NCBI GenBank assembly: GCA_027484145.1
Contig: JAIXUH010000013.1
Coordinates: 434,001 to 498,000, forward strand
DNA length: 64,000 nt
From: Rhodobacter sp.
GTDB lineage: Bacteria; Pseudomonadota; Alphaproteobacteria; Rhodobacterales; Rhodobacteraceae
Reading direction: 5' to 3'
Of this stretch, positions 49,405-58,528 are shown in pieces (the first letter of the stretch is position 1; every line of letters begins with the position of its first letter). The notes under the pieces were generated by a model. The model did not search any database. It saw only the letters and a list, made by a program, of their open reading frames with translations, and had not been told where the DNA came from. Position numbers and translations under genes: made by a program.

Positions 49405-50571
49405 TTAGCGGCCGCCGATCACGCCAATGTAGTCAGACACCCAGCGGTAATAGGGCACGCAAGCCCCTTCGCCCTGCGAGCAGTTTGACACTGGCGTGGT
49501 CCAGAACTTGATCTTGTCAAAGTCATCCAGACCATTGGCCGTGCAGCCTTCGGCGGTCTGCATGCCACGCCCATCGGTACAGGCTGCGGGAACAGCCGGG
49601 TTGGCACCGAACCAGACCGACAGATCAGACTGCAGGTTCGACGACAGCTGATGTTCGAACCACATATAGGCGCAGTTCGGGTGCTTGCTGTCGACATGCA
49701 TCATTGTGGTATCTGCCCAACCCGTCGCGCCCTCTTGCGGGATGGTCGAAGCGATGGGCTGATTGTCCGCCTTCAAGAGATTGACCTGAAACGGCCAAGA
49801 CCCGGACGCCACGACGCCTTCGTTCTTGAAGTCATCAATCTGGATAAAGGCATCATGCCAATAGCGGCTGGTCAGAGTCCGTTGAACGCGCAGCAAATCC
49901 AACGCCGCCTTGTACTGGTCTTCGTTCAGCTCATAAGGGCTTGTGATCCCCAGTTCCGGCTTGTGGAACATCAGGTACTGCGCAGCGTCGGCCACATGGA
50001 TCGGGCCGTCATAGGCCTGCACCCGGCCTTCGTTCGATTTGCCGTCCGGCAGATCCATCTTCTCGAACACCACGTTCCAGCTGGTAGGCGGTTCCTTGAA
50101 GACTTCAGTGTTATACATCAGGACGTTCGGCCCCCACATATAGGGTACGCCGTAATGTTTGCCGTCGACCATGTGCCAGCCCGCATCCTGCAGGCGCGGG
50201 TCGATAGTCGACCATGACGGAATCAGATCCTTGTTGATTTCCTGCACGCGCCCCCCAGCGATCAGGCGCAGCGACGCATCGCCCGAGGCGGTGACAAGGT
50301 CAAAGCCGCCTTCGTTCATGAGGGCAACCATTTCGTCCGAGGTGTTTGCCGTCTTGACGCTGACCTTGCAGCCCGAGGCGGCTTCGAACTTGGTCACCCA
50401 GTCGAACGCCTTGTCGGTTTCGCCACGTTCGATATAGCCAGCCCAGGCGACGATCGACAATTCGCCTTCGCCCGGGCCGATGGAGGTCATCTGTGCCATG
50501 GCGGGGGTCAGGCCGGTAATCAGGGCAAGGGTCGTGCTGCCCAAAAGCTTCAGGGTCGTCCTCGTTGTCAT
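49405..50571 (-). CDS. ABC transporter substrate-binding protein (YdcS/PotD-like)
   Basis: Signal peptide MTTRTTLKLLGSTTLALITGLTPAMAQ; ELSIVAWAGYIERGETDKAFDWVTKFEAASGCKVSVKTANTSDEMVALM. Confidence 0.9.
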   Translation of the reverse strand: MTTRTTLKLLGSTTLALITGLTPAMAQMTSIGPGEGELSIVAWAGYIERGETDKAFDWVTKFEAASGCKVSVKTANTSDEMVALMNEGGFDLVTASGDASLRLIAGGRVQEINKDLIPSWSTIDPRLQDAGWHMVDGKHYGVPYMWGPNVLMYNTEVFKEPPTSWNVVFEKMDLPDGKSNEGRVQAYDGPIHVADAAQYLMFHKPELGITSPYELNEDQYKAALDLLRVQRTLTSRYWHDAFIQIDDFKNEGVVASGSWPFQVNLLKADNQPIASTIPQEGATGWADTTMMHVDSKHPNCAYMWFEHQLSSNLQSDLSVWFGANPAVPAACTDGRGMQTAEGCTANGLDDFDKIKFWTTPVSNCSQGEGACVPYYRWVSDYIGVIGGR

Positions 50572-50706
50572 GCTGAAATCTCCCTGTGAGAGCACCCGCA
50601 ATATCTGCGGGCGTGCCGGTTCATCCGATCATGGCGAAAGCCTATGCCAGACTTGCCGTTTCGCAATATCAAAACGCTGATGGCTCGTATCGGTTTTTCC
50701 GATAGT

Positions 50707-51609
50707 TCAGCGTGGGGGCACCGCACTTTGGGCAGACCGCACAAAGTTTAGCGCCGGCGCAGACAGGGGCGCGCCCCGCCGCCATGCGAGCCCGACCTGC
50801 ACTGTCGGCAGATCGCCCGACACATCCCTGATCTCGATCCGGTCGCCTTCCAGCGACCAAGGCCGGTAAACCAGGCTGGGCAAGATCGCCAACCCCGCAC
50901 CCGTGGCCACCAACGACCGCACCGCCTCCACCGACCGGGTGCGAAAGGCGGTTTCGGGCTTGACCGGCAGGGCAGCAGTCAGGCGTCGGGTCGATTCCTC
51001 GATTTCGTCCACCATCAGTTGAATCATCGGCTGACCAGCCAGTTGCTCCAGCGCAATCGCCTCTTGATCGGCCAGTGGATGACCCAGCGGCAGCCACAGC
51101 CGATAGGGCGACACCAGAAGTGTTTCCACCTGCAGGGCCATCCGGTCCTTGACCGACGAGGTCAGCAGAACGGCTACATCCAACTCTCCGCCAATCAACA
51201 GGTGCTGAAGGTAATCACCGCTGTCTTCGATCACGTTCAGGTCCACCAGCGGATAGGCCCTGCGAAACCGTTGCAGAATATCGGACAAGACATATCCCGC
51301 CACAAGCGAGGTGACGCCCAGCGACAACCTGCCCGGCACCGCCTCGGCGTCGCCACGAAAGGCGGTGCGGGCAATCGCGACATCCGCCAGTATCTGGCGC
51401 GCATGGCGCAGAAACGCCGAACCGCGATGCGTGATCAACAAGCCGCGCGCCTGACGGTCAAACAGCAAAACGCCCAAGTCTTCTTCCAGCGCACGAATGG
51501 CTTCGGTGACAGAGGACTGTGAGATCGACAGAACGCGGGCCGCCCCCGAAACGGAACCTGCCTCGGCAGCGGCGACGAAAAACTGAAGTTGGCGAAGCGT
51601 AAAGGCCAT
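50707..51609 (-). CDS. LysR-family regulator
   Basis: MAFTLRQLQFFVAAAEAGSVSGAARVLSISQSSVTEAIRALEEDLGVLLFDRQARGLLIT; track start 52041 adds spurious sequence. Confidence 0.92.
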   Translation of the reverse strand: MAFTLRQLQFFVAAAEAGSVSGAARVLSISQSSVTEAIRALEEDLGVLLFDRQARGLLITHRGSAFLRHARQILADVAIARTAFRGDAEAVPGRLSLGVTSLVAGYVLSDILQRFRRAYPLVDLNVIEDSGDYLQHLLIGGELDVAVLLTSSVKDRMALQVETLLVSPYRLWLPLGHPLADQEAIALEQLAGQPMIQLMVDEIEESTRRLTAALPVKPETAFRTRSVEAVRSLVATGAGLAILPSLVYRPWSLEGDRIEIRDVSGDLPTVQVGLAWRRGAPLSAPALNFVRSAQSAVPPR

Positions 51610-51701
51610 GGGCGCAGCCTGCCGAAACAGGCGCTTGCGGGCAAGGGCCTGTGCAAATGCCACAAAAGGCGGCACTTGCCGCGCCTCTGGCATCGCCAGC
51701 C

Positions 51702-51725
51702 TGCCACTTTCGCAGGCAAGTGGCA
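51702..51725. promoter_or_regulatory. Inverted repeat upstream of lysR, candidate LysR-type box
   Basis: TGCCACTT-tcgcaggc-AAGTGGCA, perfect 8-bp arms, about 95 bp upstream of the lysR ATG. Confidence 0.45.
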
Positions 51726-52032
51726 CAAAATCGCCGGGGCTAGTGCGGATCAAAGCGGCACTTCGCGACTTCCCGCTCAGGCTGTGTTGGCCCCACTTTA
51801 CACATAGCGGCCGACACCGCATGTCAGTGCTGCGTTGCAGAAATCTGACCATCCCGTCCAGGATGGCGGATGCACGCCGATCAAGCAAATGGGAACGACG
51901 GCCACTTGACCGCAGCCGACAAAAGTAGAAAAGACACATCAAAACAGAGGCATCTTCGGGCATGGCACAAAAGTCACCGAAACAGCGCCACGGCTTGGGG
52001 CTGTACAAGGAATAGGCAGCAGTTTGGTTGGG

Positions 52033-52055
52033 GTGCAGCAATTCTTATGCTGCAC
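52033..52055. promoter_or_regulatory. Inverted repeat upstream of opgG
   Basis: GTGCAGCA-attctta-TGCTGCAC perfect 8-bp arms; a further palindrome TGGCGA-g-TCGCCA lies at 52095-52107. Confidence 0.4.
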
Positions 52056-52155
52056 GTGCATATCGGCCTTGTTTCTGGCGCATGAACTCCCACATGGCGA
52101 GTCGCCAAAAACCCTGCCACTGGTGCCACGCAAATAAAGGGAGTCGATAGTTATC

Positions 52156-53754
52156 ATGGCGTCCGTTCCGACACAGTCGGTCCACACCACCCGCCGGTTC
52201 GTTCTTGGGGCAATGGCCGCACTTGGCGCGTCCACCGTGCTTGGCGGCCGTGTTCACGCGCAAGTTGCACAGTCTGCGCCTGCGCCCGTCGAAGGCAAGC
52301 CCTTTTCGTTCGATATCCTGACCGAACAGATGAAGGATCTGGCCACGCGGCCGCATCAGGTTGCGACAAAGGCGGAAAGCTTCCTCGATCAGTTGACCTA
52401 TGACGACTATCAGAAGATCAAGTTCCGAGACGCGTCTGCGCCATGGATCGCCGAAGATTCGTCATTCCGCGTCTATCCGTTTCATATGGGCTGGCTGTTC
52501 GAAGAGCCGGTTCTGGTGTTAGAAGTGGTGGATGGCACGGCCACGCCCATGCAGTTTTCCACCGATGATTTCGAATACATCGGTGACCTTGCCGCCCGCG
52601 TTCCCGAACATGGCACCCTGCCCGGCGTGGCCGGCTTTCGTCTGAACGCGCCGCTGAACCGGGCTGATCTGTTTGACGAAGTTGTGGCCTTTCTGGGCGC
52701 GTCCTATTTCCGCGCCTTGGGCCGTGGCAACTCTTATGGTCTGTCGGCGCGGGGGCTGGCGATCAACACCGCACTTGCCGCAGGCGAAGAGTTCCCCCGC
52801 TTCTCGCGGTTCTACCTTGAAAAGCCTGTGCCGTTTGCGCGCGAAGTGGTTGTCACGGCAGCACTGGAAAGCGCGACCTGCACAGGCGCTTACCAGTTTG
52901 TCATTCGCCCCGGCACCGAAACGGTGATGGAGGTGACGGCGCGTCTGTTCTTCCGCAACGCCGTGGATGAAATCGGCGTGGCACCCCTGACGTCGATGTT
53001 CCTGTTCTCGGAAAAGAACCGTGCGTCCTTTGACGATTACCGCCCGAACGTGCACGACAGCGAAGGGCTGATGATTGTGCGCCGCGATGGTGACGTGATC
53101 TGGCGACCGCTGAACAACCCGGTTCGTCTGACCGGATCATACTTTGCCGAAGATGGCCCGCAGTCATTTGGGTTGATGCAGCGCAGCCGCGATTTCGAGG
53201 CCTATCAGGATGCGTCGGCGCATTATGAAAAGCGGCCTTCGCTGTTGATCGAGCCGATGTCGGACTGGGGCAAAGGTGCCGTGCGTCTGGTCGAGATTCC
53301 GACCGATCTGGAGGCGAATGACAACATCGTCGCCTTCTGGGTGCCCGAAGCAAAAGTGCAGGCCGGCGAGATGCGGGAATTTGCCTATCGCATGCGCTGG
53401 GGCATGATCGAGCCGGATTGGAACGAAGATCTGGCGTTTGTTTATGAAACGCGGTCCGGCGTTGGCGGTGTTTCAGGTGTGGAAAACACCGATGGCAGCC
53501 GCAAGTTCGTGGTCGATTTTGGCGGCGGACTGCTGGCCACCCTGCCGGATGACGCAAAGGTAGAGGCTGTCGTCAACATTTCCGGTGGCGAGATCGTGTC
53601 GCAAACGCTGTCCAAGATTCCCGGGGAACCGATCTGGCGCGTGGTGATTGATCTGAAGGGCACCAAAGACAGCGTTGTGGAAATGGGCGCCCATGTGCGC
53701 GGCTATGGCCGCAAACTGACCGAAAACTGGCTTTACCAATGGATCGTGGCATGA
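52156..53754 (+). CDS. opgG: Periplasmic glucan biosynthesis protein G
   Basis: Tat-like signal (TTRRFVLGAMAALGASTVLGG), KPFSFDILTEQMKDLATRPHQ, WIAEDSSFRVYPFHMGWLFEEPV, SMFLFSEKNR. Confidence 0.93.
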   Translation: MASVPTQSVHTTRRFVLGAMAALGASTVLGGRVHAQVAQSAPAPVEGKPFSFDILTEQMKDLATRPHQVATKAESFLDQLTYDDYQKIKFRDASAPWIAEDSSFRVYPFHMGWLFEEPVLVLEVVDGTATPMQFSTDDFEYIGDLAARVPEHGTLPGVAGFRLNAPLNRADLFDEVVAFLGASYFRALGRGNSYGLSARGLAINTALAAGEEFPRFSRFYLEKPVPFAREVVVTAALESATCTGAYQFVIRPGTETVMEVTARLFFRNAVDEIGVAPLTSMFLFSEKNRASFDDYRPNVHDSEGLMIVRRDGDVIWRPLNNPVRLTGSYFAEDGPQSFGLMQRSRDFEAYQDASAHYEKRPSLLIEPMSDWGKGAVRLVEIPTDLEANDNIVAFWVPEAKVQAGEMREFAYRMRWGMIEPDWNEDLAFVYETRSGVGGVSGVENTDGSRKFVVDFGGGLLATLPDDAKVEAVVNISGGEIVSQTLSKIPGEPIWRVVIDLKGTKDSVVEMGAHVRGYGRKLTENWLYQWIVA

Positions 53755-53918
53755 TCGACGCACAGACAATGGATTATTCCGAAGATGATCTGGTGGCAGG
53801 CCTGCCGCTGGCGCCACTGGCCATGCCAAAGCAGGTGCTGGAAGGCCATCGGTCCGGCGGAATTTGGGCTGGCCTTTTGGCCCGCTTTGCGGCTCTGACG
53901 ACGCGGTCACAGGGCTAA
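53751..53918 (+). CDS. opgI: Small 55-aa protein between opgG and opgH (OpgI-like position); not in ORF track
   Basis: ATGA overlap with opgG stop; MIDAQTMDYSEDDLVAGLPLAPLAMPKQVLEGHRSGGIWAGLLARFAALTTRSQG, 6 bp before opgH. Matches the opgGIH layout known in Rhodobacter sphaeroides. Confidence 0.65.
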   Translation: MIDAQTMDYSEDDLVAGLPLAPLAMPKQVLEGHRSGGIWAGLLARFAALTTRSQG

Positions 53919-53924
53919 GCCCCG

Positions 53925-55715
53925 ATGGAACGGCTTGGGGCAAGCAACACGGGCGCGGAAACATTCTTTGCGCGCCTTATGGTGCTTGCCGCCAGCATCG
54001 TAGCGGCCATTTCCGCCGGACTTGTGTTCTACAGCTATGGCACCGCCGATGGGCCGGATGGCGTAGATGTGGTGCGCGCGGCACTGATCACCATTTCGAC
54101 ATGGTGGCTGGCATGGGGCGCTGCGCAAGGCCTGCTGGGCCTGACGACTCGCGCGAAGCCACCCGCTGCGCGCCACGAAGGCCCGATCCGGGGGCGAACC
54201 GTCATTATCGTGCCGGTCTACAACGAAGACCCGCAGGTCACCTTTGCCCGCATTGCCGCGATGGATGCTTCGCTTGTCGCGACAAACGAACGGGCGGTGT
54301 TTCACTTTGCGGTCCTGTCCGACACCCGCAACGACCTGATCGCGCGCGACGAACGCCGCTGGTTTGCAAGGCTGGTTCTTGAGCGCAACGCGCAAGGGCG
54401 CATGTTCTATCGCCGCCGCGCCCAAAACACCGGCAAGAAGGCGGGCAACCTTGAAGATTTCATCGCAACATCGGGCGCGGCCTATGATTACGGACTGATC
54501 CTTGATGCCGACAGCCTGATGGAGGGTGCCACCATTGTGGAAATGGTGCGCCGGATGGAAGCGGACCCCGGCCTTGGGCTGCTGCAATCCTTGCCAAAGA
54601 TTGTGCGGGCAAGGTCACGCTTTGGCCGCGCCATGCAGTTTTCGGCGGCCTTCTATTCGCCGGTGTTCGCCCGTGGTCTGGCCATGATGCAGGGTCGTAC
54701 CGGGCCGTTCTGGGGGCATAATGCGCTGGTGCGGATACGCGCCTTTGCCGAAAGCTGCGGATTGCCGGTTTTGTCGGGTCCGCCGCCCTTTGGTGGCCAT
54801 ATCCTGAGCCATGATTACGTCGAAGCGGCGCTGCTGGCGCGGGCCGGGTGGCGCGTGCGGCTGGATGATGATCTGGAAGGGTCCTTTGAAGAAGGGCCAG
54901 AGAACATCATCGACCACGCCAAACGCGACCGGCGGTGGTGTCAGGGCAACCTGCAGCACATGCGCCTGATCACTGCGCCCGGCTTGTGGATGTGGAGCAG
55001 GTTTGTCTTTGTGCAGGGTATCTTTGCCTATGTCGCGCCAGTGTTCTGGCTGGCCTTTATCCTTGCCTCGATCGCTGCGCCGCATTTTGCTCCCGGGCCA
55101 GATTACTTTCCCAACCCGCTCTGGCCATTTCCAGTGTTTCCGCCCGATGCCACGTTCAAGGCGGTTGGCCTTGCGGTGGGTGTGTTCGGGCTGCTGATCC
55201 TGCCGAAACTGCTGATCGTCATTGATGCCACGGCGTCCGGCCGCGCAGCAGGGCATGGCGGTGGGTGGGGTGCAGGGATTTCAACGCTGTCAGAGCTTGC
55301 GTTTTCATCGCTGACCGCACCGATCTTTCTGCTGTTCCAGACGCGATCCGTTGCGCAGGTTCTGATGCGGCGCGACGGTGGCTGGCCTGCCAACAACCGT
55401 GGGGACGGCAGTCTTTCCATAGCGGAATCCTGGTCCGCGTCATGGTGGATCACGGCCACCGGGGCACTTGCGCTGGCCATGACATGGGTCTGGGCCCCTG
55501 CCCTGCTGCTGTGGATGCTGCCAGTCGCAGTGCCGATGCTTCTGGCCCCGGTGATCATCGCGTGGTCGTCGCTTGCCCCGCTGACGCGGCTGTATCGGGT
55601 TCCGTCGGATGGTCATTTGCCGCCAATTGTGCAATTGCACGATTCTTGGCTTGCCCGCTGGTCCGCGCCAGCCGCATCTGACCCTCCGACGGAGTTTACC
55701 CGCCTGAATGCCTGA
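53925..55715 (+). CDS. opgH: Glucosyltransferase for osmoregulated periplasmic glucans
   Basis: GT2 family: VIIVPVYNEDPQVTFARIAA, LDADSLMEG, GPFWGHNALVRI, HDYVEAALLARAGW, KRDRRWCQGNLQH. Confidence 0.93.
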   Translation: MERLGASNTGAETFFARLMVLAASIVAAISAGLVFYSYGTADGPDGVDVVRAALITISTWWLAWGAAQGLLGLTTRAKPPAARHEGPIRGRTVIIVPVYNEDPQVTFARIAAMDASLVATNERAVFHFAVLSDTRNDLIARDERRWFARLVLERNAQGRMFYRRRAQNTGKKAGNLEDFIATSGAAYDYGLILDADSLMEGATIVEMVRRMEADPGLGLLQSLPKIVRARSRFGRAMQFSAAFYSPVFARGLAMMQGRTGPFWGHNALVRIRAFAESCGLPVLSGPPPFGGHILSHDYVEAALLARAGWRVRLDDDLEGSFEEGPENIIDHAKRDRRWCQGNLQHMRLITAPGLWMWSRFVFVQGIFAYVAPVFWLAFILASIAAPHFAPGPDYFPNPLWPFPVFPPDATFKAVGLAVGVFGLLILPKLLIVIDATASGRAAGHGGGWGAGISTLSELAFSSLTAPIFLLFQTRSVAQVLMRRDGGWPANNRGDGSLSIAESWSASWWITATGALALAMTWVWAPALLLWMLPVAVPMLLAPVIIAWSSLAPLTRLYRVPSDGHLPPIVQLHDSWLARWSAPAASDPPTEFTRLNA

Positions 55716-56841
55716 TCCTTCAACGGTCGTAAGAACGGCTGCCCCGCGTGACCTGCGCCTTGATGCGTTCCGGGGGCTTTGTCTGGTGATGATCTACATC
55801 AACCATGTTCCCGGCACGATCTATGAGAACCTGACCTCGCGCAATTTTGGCTTTTCGGATGCCGCCGAAGGCTTTGTGCTGATGTCGGGCATTGCGGCGG
55901 GTCTTGCCTACTCGGCGCCGTTTCGCGCGGGGTTCGGCTGGCAGGCGGTTGGCCGGGTGTGGCGGCGGGCGTGGACGCTTTACATGGTTCACGCAATGCT
56001 GACGCTGATGGCCTTGGGTATCCTGTCATTTGGGGCACTGCATCTGGGCGCGGGCGAGATCCTGACGCGCAACGGGTTTGGCAGCTTTCTGTCACGCCCT
56101 TTGGCCATTCATGCCGCCCTACCGGTGCTGACCTATCAGCTGGGCTATGTGAACATTCTGCCCATGTATATGGTCATGCTGTTGATGGCACCCTTCATGC
56201 TTTGGATGGCCCTTCGACGGCCCTATCTGACGTGGGTCTTGTCGGGACTGGTCTGGCTGGGCGCGGGGATGTTTTACTGGAACCTGCCCAACCGCCCGAT
56301 TGGCGGCGGCTGGTTCTTCAACCCGATTTCGTGGCAGTTCATCTTTTGCACCGGGTTACTGACGGGCGTTGCCCTGAAGGAGGGGCAGAGGTTTTTGCCA
56401 AAACGGCTTTGGCTGCAAGTCCTGACGGGGCTGTTCGTCGGGCTGGCGCTCGCCTCGTCGCAGATCAAGATGGTGGCCGAAACGTTGGGCCAAACCTTGT
56501 GGGCCATTCAGGAACTTGGCGTTCCGCGCATTTTCACTGTCTTTGACAAGACCTATGCCAGCGGGCCACGGCTGTTTCACATCCTTGCGCTGGCCTACCT
56601 GCTGTCGACCTTTGCATTCGTCAAGCGCTGGTCGGCCGCGCCAGCCATGGCACCCTTTGTGCTGCTGGGCCGAAACGCCCTTCCGATCTTTGCGCTTGGG
56701 TCGATGCTGGCCCTGTCAGCACAGGTCATAAAGACAGCGATGCCGCCCAGCCTTGCCTTGGATAGCGTGCTGATTCTGGGGGGGCTTGGCCTGCAGCTGC
56801 TGTTCGCTTGGGCCTTGGAAAAAGGCCGCCTCAAGCGGTAG
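55708..56841 (+). CDS. opgC: OpgC-type membrane acyl (succinyl) transferase
   Basis: RDLRLDAFRGLCLVMIYINHVPGTIYENLTSRNFGFSDAAEGFVLMSGIAAGLAY; multi-TM; directly follows opgH. Confidence 0.88.
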   Translation: MPDPSTVVRTAAPRDLRLDAFRGLCLVMIYINHVPGTIYENLTSRNFGFSDAAEGFVLMSGIAAGLAYSAPFRAGFGWQAVGRVWRRAWTLYMVHAMLTLMALGILSFGALHLGAGEILTRNGFGSFLSRPLAIHAALPVLTYQLGYVNILPMYMVMLLMAPFMLWMALRRPYLTWVLSGLVWLGAGMFYWNLPNRPIGGGWFFNPISWQFIFCTGLLTGVALKEGQRFLPKRLWLQVLTGLFVGLALASSQIKMVAETLGQTLWAIQELGVPRIFTVFDKTYASGPRLFHILALAYLLSTFAFVKRWSAAPAMAPFVLLGRNALPIFALGSMLALSAQVIKTAMPPSLALDSVLILGGLGLQLLFAWALEKGRLKR

Positions 56842-56885
56842 CGCGAACCGCAGACTCATGTACCGCTTGTTCCAGAGGAGAGAAG

Positions 56886-56961
56886 TGGTGCCGGAGAAGG
56901 GACTCGAACCCCCGACCCCATCATTACGAATGACGTGCTCTACCAGCTGAGCTACACCGGC
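56886..56961 (-). tRNA. tRNA-Thr (anticodon CGT)
   Basis: Minus strand GCCGGTGTAGCTCAGCTGGTAGAGCACGTCATTCGTAATGATGGGGTCGGGGGTTCGAGTCCCTTCTCCGGCACCA; anticodon loop TTCGTAA, encoded CCA. Confidence 0.93.
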
Positions 56962-57073
56962 ACTTCTCTGCGCGGAGCCTTACTATAGCCCCGCAATCTT
57001 CGCAAGTTGCCGGAAACGGGCGTGTTACGAAGATTGCCGCGCTGATAGCACTGCCATGGTGCGGTGTGTAGCC

Positions 57074-58522
57074 CTATTTTGACGGCTTTGGAACGCTAAC
57101 ACCTTCGATTACGTCGCCTTCATCCGGCGGGGTCATCGGCGCGGCCCTTTGACCGACGATCAGGGGCAAAAGCTCTGTCCCGGTGGCACTTGCACCGGTT
57201 TGCTCGGTGGCTTCCCGCCACGACAGCGTATCAAAACCACCGCAATTGTCGCAGATCGGATGCCATGTCGCGTGGATCGCATGGCACTTGTCGCAGCACC
57301 ATTGTGGTCCGCGTGGTGCGGTCAGCGCACGGGTCAACCAGCCGCGCACAACAGCGTCATCCGCGCCTTCGCCCCGCTCCACCGCCGCCATGATCGCAAG
57401 GCTGCGCTGGGTGGGGTGTTTGGTGACGATATCGCCAAGGCTGCGGCGCGCGGCAGGGAAATCTTCGGCGGCCACGAACAGTTCAGCCAGCAAAAGCCGC
57501 GTTTGTTCGTGGTCAGGATGGCTGGAGGTCAACAGCTTGAACCGCTTGAGCCTTGCCTGCGGAGTCTCTTCCGGCTCGATCTCGGCAAAGGCGGCGGCAA
57601 GGTCCGGATGCGGCGTGATATCCCACGCCTTTTTCAGCACCCGCGATGCTCCCTTGCGGTCGCCCTTGGCAATCAGGCCGCGGGCCGCCATCGCGGCTGC
57701 GGGGATCAGGTCAGGCGACAGGCGGTTGGCTTCGATCGCAGATTCGCGCGCTTCGATGGTGGACGATTCGTCGATGACGGTCTTTGCCTCTTGCAACGCC
57801 AGCACGGCGTCGCGGCGGCGATAGACATCACGCGGCAACTGCCCGGTCTTGAGTTGCGCGCCAAGCGTGGTGCGCGCGCCTTTCCAATCGGCCTGTTCGG
57901 ATTGCAAACGCAGCAAGATATCCTGCGTTTCCGCATGCCGTGGTTTCAGCGCAAAAGCCTTCTCCGCCAGTTTCAGCGCGGTTTCAGAATCGCCTTCGGC
58001 CAGCTTTTGCTTCAAGAGGCCCCGGATGGCGACAAAGCGGGTCTTTTCATTCGGCAAAAGGCGCTTGTATGCCTCGACCGCGCGGGCCCCATCGCCAGAG
58101 GCTTCTGCAGCCTGCGCCACCAGAAGGTTCGTCAGTTCGGGCCGACCCAGATACTTTTCGGCCTTTTGGGCCCGCGACATTGCTGTTCGGTTTTCTCCGG
58201 CAGCTAGGGCAAGCAAGCCTTCGTTCAGCGCCTGATAGCCTTTGCGTTCCCGGTTCCGGTCAAAATACCGCGAAATTGCGGTTTCATCGCCGTTCAGAAA
58301 GCGCAACGTCGCGACCACGAGTCCGACAAGCCGCATCAACAGCCAGATCGTCGCAACCAGCACCAGCGACAGGATGACAGCCTGCAGCGGGCCGAGGGTA
58401 AGTTCCCACCCGGCCACCGCGATCCTGACACCACCGCCGGTGTCGAGAAGGATACTGGCGCCAAAGGTCAGCCCAGCCACCAGAACAACGAAAATCACGA
58501 TCTTCAAAAGGGACCAAAGCAT
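57074..58522 (-). CDS. HemY-like N-terminal domain/TPR inner-membrane protein
   Basis: MLWSLLKIVIFVVLVAGLTFGASILLDTGGGVRIAVAGWELTLGPLQAVILSLVL; TPR-like repeats; C-terminal Cys4 CDKCHAIHATWHPICDNCGGFDTLSW. Confidence 0.85.
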   Translation of the reverse strand: MLWSLLKIVIFVVLVAGLTFGASILLDTGGGVRIAVAGWELTLGPLQAVILSLVLVATIWLLMRLVGLVVATLRFLNGDETAISRYFDRNRERKGYQALNEGLLALAAGENRTAMSRAQKAEKYLGRPELTNLLVAQAAEASGDGARAVEAYKRLLPNEKTRFVAIRGLLKQKLAEGDSETALKLAEKAFALKPRHAETQDILLRLQSEQADWKGARTTLGAQLKTGQLPRDVYRRRDAVLALQEAKTVIDESSTIEARESAIEANRLSPDLIPAAAMAARGLIAKGDRKGASRVLKKAWDITPHPDLAAAFAEIEPEETPQARLKRFKLLTSSHPDHEQTRLLLAELFVAAEDFPAARRSLGDIVTKHPTQRSLAIMAAVERGEGADDAVVRGWLTRALTAPRGPQWCCDKCHAIHATWHPICDNCGGFDTLSWREATEQTGASATGTELLPLIVGQRAAPMTPPDEGDVIEGVSVPKPSK

Positions 58523-58528
58523 GGACGC

